Made by a program: the position numbers and the translations under genes
Part shown: positions 37,750-43,302 of the stretch, one piece after another
Layout of the letters: every line of letters starts with the position of its first letter
Position numbering within the stretch: the stretch's first letter is position 1
Origin: Pelagophyceae sp. CCMP2097
Lineage: Eukaryota; Sar; Pelagophyceae
Assembly: GCA_026770575.1 (NCBI GenBank)
Contig: MU657169.1
Span: forward strand, 818,593 to 861,894
Length of the DNA stretch: 43,302 nt
Direction of reading: 5' to 3'
Notes under the pieces: generated by a model
What the model saw: only the letters and a program-made list of their open reading frames with translations
Database searches by the model: none
What the model was told of the DNA's origin: nothing

Positions 37750-39000
37750 TACAACGCGAGGGGCTGGCACATTATCAGGCTCGACGGCCGCGGGTGGATG
37801 TCGATCAACGACTTGCTTACGTTGATCTTGAAGCCGTTGGTGGATGCTGCTTTGGTCAGGCCTGGAGAGTTTTCATCTGTGATGGTTGCCACGGCGCGCT
37901 TTTCCTTGACAAGCTGCTGCAGAACAGATTGGGGAAGTTGTCCTCCTTTCAATAGCGAGGACGTTGAGTGGACGATCTTGTTCAGGTGGACTATCGCCGT
38001 TACTTCGCGATGGGTTCGTGCTGGGGTCATAGTATGCAATTTCTTGTCGTCTTTGGGGTCGAGAAGCGCCTGATTATAGGCGCGAGTCTTGATGTTGTCT
38101 GAATAGCCGTTGCATGAATGCACGTGAATTGTTTGCTTGTCTTCGTCGATTGCGAGTAGTTTTCCGACTTGCCAATCTTTGCGAGCTCTTCCGGTCGTAT
38201 AAATAAATAATATTGTCTCCAAAGTTGAGGTCGTCCATGCTCGACGGCAGTGGGGCTATAACAGTTAGGATGTTGTCGGATTTCTTCGACGGTGCAGTGG
38301 GATGTTCGGTGGTTGTCTGCGTTGAGTCTTTGAAATCCATCGACGAGAATTCACCACCTGGCCGGTGCTTCCGTAGTCGCAAGGCCGCAATGCCCGATTT
38401 GGTATCTCCGGTTCGAATGTGGCGAAGGTCGAAGACGTTCGGAGAGATTGTCCTTTCAGTGTTGATGTGTGGGCCGATGATGAGGTACGAGCCGCAATAC
38501 GGACCGATGAGTTTGGTGATGGTACCTGAAATAGTCACCCTATGATGAAGCAGCACGTGGCCTCCTTTAAAGTACTCCGGCGGTAGCTTGTCGGCTGCGC
38601 GTCGCGTCTTCCATTTAGCGTGCTCGCGTAGGCAGTTGGAAATGTTTTGAAGAGGCGGATCGAGAGGGTGGCCTTAATTTTCCACCATGGTTGGTAACAG
38701 ATGAGCGAATTTCAGCGCTGCTAAGGCCTCTTCTGGTGCGTTTTCTTTGATGACGCCAACGTTCAATTTGTCGATGTCAGGATCGGGGCTGTCTTTCTAG
38801 ATAAAGCGCCTGCTGTAGGAACCGTAGCGTGGTGTACCTTGAAGTCGTATTATGAAAGTTTGAGTCTCCATCGTGCGTGGTGAGCGCAAATTTGAATCGG
38901 GCCGTCACCTCCGCCCTTTTGAAGGAGAGTGGCATCAAACCCGACCTTCGAAGCGTCTGCGTCTAAGTAGAACGGAACCAGTCTGTCCGTCGGATTGATT
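37750..39000 (-). pseudogene. Remnant pol: RNase H fragment plus integrase C-terminus (GPY motif)
   Basis: Reading minus from about 38990: PFYLDADASKVGFDATLLQK, the first strand of a gypsy RNase H with its Asp, followed by broken frames; then HAKWKTRRAADKLPPEYF, HRVTISGTITKLIGPYCGSY (the GPY module of Ty3/gypsy integrases), LRHIRTGDT, and a Lys-rich tail in another frame (DWQVGKLLAIDEDKQ) that runs into the 3' LTR. Several stops and at least two frameshifts (near 38200 and 38600) are present. The central integrase DDE core is absent. Confidence 0.7.
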
Positions 39001-39133
39001 TTGATGGTCTAAAAATCCCATTTTTCTGCTGACGTGCGTGGTTGGTCGTCGTGGGGAAAAGCTACATCACGAGGGGCGTACTGGTAAACCAAGCAATGCC
39101 AGCAGGCGAGGAGCGTCGTGATTCCGAGCAGTG

Positions 39134-40000
39134 CTAGGGGCAAAAGGAGGTACCGGCCGGATTTTGCTGGAGAAAGTTTTTTGTGTTTGAAGTTGAGTCG
39201 GACTTTTTGGCCGAGTCAGCCGCCGGCGGGATGTTTGTGTTGACCTCGAATACCACGGGTTCGTCGGGCGGGTTGGTGGCCAACGACATCGTTTCGGTCT
39301 TCTTTGGCGAAGGGGCGTTGGAAAGGGCGACCGAGTAGCTGCTGGTGCGAGGCGGAATGATGTATTCCTTCAAGTCGGCGACTGCAGTGGCGCATGTGAT
39401 CTTGCGCGCGTGGTATGGGAGAGTGGTGGTAGTTGAGTTGTTCTCTGCGACACTCTTCATTTCTTCCTGTCCGAGTTCAATCCTAAGGACCGGATGCAGC
39501 TTCCTGATCGTGATGTAAGGCGTTTTGGCAGAGTGGTCGATGACCATGCCGAGTTTCCTGATGGTGTCGACGTTGAAGGGGGCATCACACGAAAAGTCAC
39601 CCTCAAGGACGATCACCTTGATCCGGATGTGCGGTGTGGGTCGCTTCTTCGAGCCTAAGGTGACGTCGAGCTCGTTGATAATGCCGAGAGACTTAATTTC
39701 GTCGCAGCCAGCTCCAATTAATTTGATGCCCTGGTCTGAGATCCCTTCCAAAACTTCCCCCATTGGTTCGAGGTACTGTCGGTAAAAGGCTTCCGAGTTG
39801 AGCGTGTACGGGGCCGCGTTGTTGGCGTCTATGCCGATGTGCGTGTTGACCAGGCAGCTGCCAATAAAGCCTTTGACGTAAGCCGGCTGTGTTTGTTTCA
39901 GTAAAGCTGGAGTTTTGGTGACCGGAGTGGTCCAAAATTTTCTTTTTGCTGGATTTTGGTTCGTCGACAGCGCAAGCCGTGTAGGTGCAAGTGTTCTCAT
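39134..40000 (-). CDS. Retropepsin-like domain protein of the gypsy-like element
   Basis: This open frame of about 288 aa lies between gag and the pol remnant. The segment GIDANNAAPYTL sits where a retropepsin would have its D-T-G-A motif, and NVDTIRKLGMVIDHSAKTPY matches the usual second half (L-x-x-x-G-x-x-I-D). The catalytic triplet is therefore altered, D-A-N for D-T-G, so proteolysis is doubtful. The Pro/Ser-rich end (FLQQNPAGTSFCP) shows no polymerase homology. The first codon may not be the true start, as the domain is normally part of a polyprotein. Confidence 0.55.
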   Translation of the reverse strand: MRTLAPTRLALSTNQNPAKRKFWTTPVTKTPALLKQTQPAYVKGFIGSCLVNTHIGIDANNAAPYTLNSEAFYRQYLEPMGEVLEGISDQGIKLIGAGCDEIKSLGIINELDVTLGSKKRPTPHIRIKVIVLEGDFSCDAPFNVDTIRKLGMVIDHSAKTPYITIRKLHPVLRIELGQEEMKSVAENNSTTTTLPYHARKITCATAVADLKEYIIPPRTSSYSVALSNAPSPKKTETMSLATNPPDEPVVFEVNTNIPPAADSAKKSDSTSNTKNFLQQNPAGTSFCP

Positions 40001-40057
40001 CTTTCTCTTTCCCTGTGGCTGTGTCTTTGATTCCTAAGAGGGAGAAAACGGCCTTGG

Positions 40058-41178
40058 TCAGTTTGTCGATTTTTGCTCCTGTCGTTTTAAGCGTTCGTCG
40101 GCGTCCTGTGTCGTGTTGTGCGTGGTTGGCCCGTCGTCTCTAGTCATTTTCCATCGAGTTGTCTTTGAGTTCTTATTCGAGACGCCGGATTCGTCTTCAG
40201 CAGCAATCTGTTTGATAATGTCTTTCGAATTTTCATTCTCGTTCTTGAAAGATAAAGTGGACATCCAGTTTCTGGCGTTCGTGTGGACGCGGCGGCAGTC
40301 ACCCCAAGAGGGCGCTTCCTTGACCTGGCAAAGCCCCAACAAAGCGTTTGGTTGGTTTTCGTTTCGTCCGCAATCGCCTGAATGCGCCGTGGGCTTGAGC
40401 CACGTTTGAGGTCGGCATGCTTGCGTTCGTCTTGCTCATGTAAAGCTAAGCGGCCCTCTTGCTTGTGGTTATCTTTGAAGCCGTCGCGGTTAAGTAAAGC
40501 TAAAGCGCGTTGTTTGTTTGGCTCTTGGGAAAGCTGCATTGTAGCAACAGCGTCTTTAACACTTATGACAAATCCGTTATATTTGTCCAAAGCTAGTTCT
40601 TTTGAGTTCGACGAGTTGATCCTAGATGCGAGTCGCATGCTCCACGTCATATTCCTGAGTTCGCCGAGGAGCCCTCGGTTGAATTTCTCCATGATGTCGC
40701 TCTGTGACTTCATAATCGTCGGTGTAAGCTTGGGGAAGTCCCGTGCGAGCTTCTTGACGCGAGCCTGCCAACCAGCCACGCATTCGCCTTCCTTCTGCCT
40801 CATGTCCATCCACTCATGCGCGAGCCGGTCCGATCGCAGTGAGCTGTTGGCCTTGAAATTGTCCTCCATCTTGATGAGGAGGGCGTCCAATAAATCGCCG
40901 TTCCATGTGGCGAATTTAGTCTCATAGTTCGCCGATGTAGAACTCGGTGGCGGGCTGGCAACCTTGTAACTTTCTCGAAAGTCTTCCGCGTCTCCTGCTC
41001 TTGAAGCTTCGACTTTGGACTCGAAAATGTCGGGAATCTCCTCGGCCTTGAGTTAGTTCTTGTTCGTTTCGCGGTGGGCTTTGAACTGACGGAGCCATTC
41101 TCCGGGGTCTTCAGTTTCTTCGCTTAACTGCTTGTCGAGCCCGTGAAAAGTGTTGATGTTGATAATTCTGGAAGACAT
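40058..41178 (-). pseudogene. Gag of the gypsy-like element, with a stop and a frameshift
   Basis: ATG 41178 starts MSSRIININ, followed by PGEWLRQFKAHRETNKN and an in-frame TAA (41055-41053). The frame resumes as LKAEEIPDIFESKVEASRAG and continues through DLLDALLIKMEDNF, HEWMDMRQKEGECVAGWQAR and VKKLARDFPKLTPTIM, typical of the helical capsid region of retrotransposon Gag. Near 40345 it shifts frame; the continuation holds a Cys cluster (CWGLCQVKEAPSWGDC) that may be a decayed zinc knuckle. The downstream end is Lys/Asn-rich. Confidence 0.65.
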
Positions 41179-41760
41179 TTTGCGTGTGTGTGTGCCTACG
41201 ACCAACTTCTGTAGTGTTTGGATGGCTGTTGTGGCAAGTGCGAGTTGCGCTTTTTCGGCTTGTAACTGGTTTGCGCGTCGAATTCAGAACCGGTCAAGTC
41301 GGTCCTTGCGCTGTTGTTTGATTTGCTCTGGTGAGAAATCAATGATGTCTGTACTGTGACAGTGCCGCGAACGAAGCGCGGTCTGAGATAAAGTGAATAG
41401 CCTTGTCTATAAGGCTTTTTCCTTGAAGTTATTTTCTAAAAAGTTTTTGAAATACTTTCAGAAAGTTCCTGGAATTCGAAGAGAACTAGATGGGTTCTTG
41501 AACGTCTAAGGCCGGCAGCGGGCGCAGTCTGCAGAGCCGGGACGTGAGGAAGTGGGCGACGGCGACGTCGGTGGCGCTGATGCCGTTGCCAGTGGTGCGC
41601 CGCGGATCCGCCTTGTGCGTCTGGGCGAACGAGACGGCGAGAAATATGCCAAATTCGTGAAATCGCAAATTTAATTAAGACACTGGGAATACGATACTGC
41701 CTTTGCGCGGTGACGCTTCGCCCGTCAGAGTACGATGGGACCGTACACAAGCCCCCCAAT

Positions 41761-41960
41761 TGTTACGCTGCGTCTCTATACTTTGAGACGGCGCAGTGCA
41801 GGCGTGGTAACAGTTGGGTAACAGAATTCGGGATGGGTATATTCTGAGTTTCGGCATTGAGGTTTGAGCTCAATTTGAGGATGATGTTGAAGAAGGAGTT
41901 CAATGAGGCCGTTGAAGAAGGATGCGGCAGGATGGAGCCGTTGCGGGGGTGGCTGGCGCA
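41761..41960 (-). repeat. LTR (5' LTR of the gypsy-like element)
   Basis: The partner of 37539-37738, also 200 bp. To its right a GC-rich inverted pair (GCCGCCGGAAGGCGGC) begins at once, which is flanking DNA. Confidence 0.9.
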
Positions 41961-42598
41961 GCCGCCGGAAGGCGGCTGGCACGGGTGGCCACTATATATA
42001 GGGTATACTAGGTAATCAGGGTAAGGGATCTAGAAAGTCCGGTACGGAACGTAACACGCCCCTCGCGACAATCGCATAGGGTCGGTACGATTCCAGGGGA
42101 GTACATATAGACCCACCCCGCCACATAGCCTGAATTTAGGTCCCTGCGATCCTGCAAATTGACTCACGGTCGTAAAGTATCACGATAAGGAGGCAAAATC
42201 AAGTCAAAATCAAGATAAGGAGGCAAATAAAGATTTTACCGAGTCCATCATAACATTGTGGGGAAGCGCTTGTTCGCGCTCTTGCAAGGCGCCCTCCTCG
42301 AGGCTGATCATTCACGGACACCTCGGGGGGCAGGGAAGCCCATAGCGACCACGCCCACGCCCGCAGGCGGCCTCTGAGAGCCAAAACTTTGCGTCACTTG
42401 AGACCGGTTTCATCGCCGATACCCCCTGTAGGCCCGCGTCCTCGTCGGGCGCGTCCAATCCGCTACATGTAGGTATACTCGGTGTCCTCTTTCTACGGAA
42501 ATCTGCGGAACTCTCTTATGCACTCCAAGCCCCTTCTCCTACTAACACAGTTGGACTCCAAGTCTCCATGGACATGGCACTGGCCTTGGAGCAGTGAA
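41961..42598. other. Repeat-derived region, no gene
   Basis: The main feature is 42166-42430, the uninterrupted copy of the older repeat that MITE copy A split at 35 kb. A TATATATA at about 41992 and a run GATAAGGAGGCAAA duplicated near 42191 and 42214 are also present. No coding frame of note. Confidence 0.5.
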
Positions 42599-42948
42599 CC
42601 CGGGCGACGGCACGATCCTCCTCCTCGCCGGCGGCTTGCGCGTCGCGGCGTACGAGCCCCTCGACCCGCACCAGCCCGACGCCCTCGGCGTCGCGGAGAA
42701 GGCGTTTCTCCGCGCACGCGGAGTACGACCAGTACCTTGCAGACGCGAACTACACGTGCGACGGCAGCGGCGGCTTCCACCAGACGCACGACGCCACCGG
42801 CTTCACGTCCTACGACGGCTTCAACCTCAAGCCCCCCGCCTACGACGGCCTCCACCCGACGCCCGACGTCGACGGCTCCCAATCCCACGACGGCCCCCAC
42901 TTTGGCGCCGCGACGTCCTCGCGGTGCTTGCTCGTCGCCACCGTCTAG
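42599..42948 (+). pseudogene. Unrecognised protein fragment with a frameshift
   Basis: One plus frame reads NPGDGTILLLAGGLRVAAYE and then VAEKAFLRA; another takes over after about 42717 as AEYDQYLADANYTCDGSGGF, then THDATGFTSYDGFNLKPPAY, repeated Y/H-D-G motifs and SSRCLLVATV with a TAG at 42946-42948. Both halves have coding-like composition, so they probably belong together with a one- or two-base lesion at the join. I do not recognise the family. It could also be an exon of a longer gene starting to the left. Confidence 0.4.
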
Positions 42949-42951
42949 GCT

Positions 42952-43048
42952 GGCAATTACCCGTTTTTTTACCGGGAAGGAACGTAATTACTCGGTATTA
43001 CTGGGCATTACAGTAATATGCAGTAATACCGCCAAAATGGTTACTGCC
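42952..43048. repeat. 97-bp mini inverted-repeat element
   Basis: The ends GGCAATTACC and GGTTACTGCC are inverted copies with two mismatches, and the interior is full of TAATTAC/GTAATA motifs that pair with each other (CGGTATTACTG with CAGTAATACCG). It lies four bases after the TAG of the preceding fragment. Confidence 0.65.
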
Positions 43049-43146
43049 CCCCCCAAATCTTCTTTAGGGCGTAAGAGAGCTCTCTACGTGCCCTCTGGGC
43101 GACTAGGAACCTAGCACGCTACTCGGCCGAGCATTTGAAGTTTTTT

Positions 43147-43302
43147 TTGGATGGTCGGCGCGAATGTCGGCGATCTTGTCGTGCAGGTCCTCGTTTTCGC
43201 CAAAGTCGAGTGGAATTTACAGCCAGTCGTTTAAAAGTTGGGGAGAAGCAAAGTCGTTTTCGCACTTGCCGAGTAATACGGACCGCAGCGCGCCGCGCGC
43301 TG
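43147..43302 (-). pseudogene. Partial reading frame at the window edge, function unknown
   Basis: On minus from the edge the frame reads ALRSVLLGKCENDFASPQLL, NDWL, a TAA, then IPLDFGENEDLHDKIADIRA and DHPKK. Composition looks coding. The first part faintly resembles the R-x-L-L-x-K-C-x-x-x-F of MIF4G domains in eIF4G, but this is weak. The stop may be a lesion or lie in an intron; the rest of the gene is outside the window. Confidence 0.3.

Larger units (their letters stand above)
37539..41960 (-). mobile_element. Ty3/gypsy-like LTR retroelement, internally deleted
   Basis: Two 200-bp LTRs enclose 4,022 bp read on minus. In order from the 5' LTR come a gag, a retropepsin-like domain, an RNase H fragment and an integrase C-terminal region. 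The polymerase core and integrase core are missing, since only about 580 bp separate the protease frame from the GPY motif. Near-identical LTRs on a wrecked interior suggest it moves in trans. Behind the 5' LTR the minus strand reads ATTGGGGGGC, a possible primer site. A clean target duplication was not seen (GCGCC left, GCCGC right). Confidence 0.85.

Overview
The window is nuclear DNA of a GC-rich microbial eukaryote. The evidence is spliceosomal introns, a eukaryotic initiator tRNA, an SMG1 kinase, a delta-class carbonic anhydrase, a patatin-like lipase split into about a dozen small exons, and a high load of retroelements and foldback elements. Delta carbonic anhydrase, very GC-rich exons and introns flanked by short target-site-like repeats together suggest a marine alga of the pelagophyte (Aureococcus-like) kind. 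That placement is inference; no marker gene proves it.

Layout. 1-1407: a tRNA-like dispersed repeat, then no recognisable gene. 1408-12573 (minus): a complete SMG1-like PIKK gene in seven exons; every exon junction was solved by reading phase and the FATC tail was recovered on a separate 51-nt exon. 12734-16927: repeat zone with a 168-bp foldback element, a 753-bp inverted-repeat element, tRNA-like repeats and an LTR-flanked miniature element nested in a foldback MITE. 17039-20342 (plus): patatin-like phospholipase gene with a 12-nt microexon. 20619-20925: palindromic GGGGCCCCAT repeats. 21366-22527 (minus): secreted delta carbonic anhydrase, two exons. 22908-23722 (minus): broken transposon-derived gene. 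23717-24004: tandem 161-bp duplication.

24.4-31.1 kb: a DIRS-type retroelement. Its gag-like and RT-RNase H genes lie on plus, joined by a TGAgtATG stop-start, and its tyrosine recombinase lies convergently on minus with a probable 67-bp intron and one in-frame TAG. 31927-33779: a one-strand array of at least 13 tRNA genes for different amino acids, broken by a 445-base assembly gap. 33.8-43.3 kb: a repeat graveyard with a tRNA pseudogene, an intact 340-bp foldback MITE nested in an older repeat, a LINE tail, a Ty3/gypsy element with 200-bp LTRs and a heavily deleted pol, a frameshifted secreted-protein fragment, a 97-bp mini-MITE and a partial gene at the edge.

The host genes (mRNA surveillance kinase, lipase, CO2/bicarbonate enzyme, tRNAs) do not form a pathway. 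The unifying theme is mobile DNA reshaping a small-intron algal genome, including introns that look like insertions themselves.
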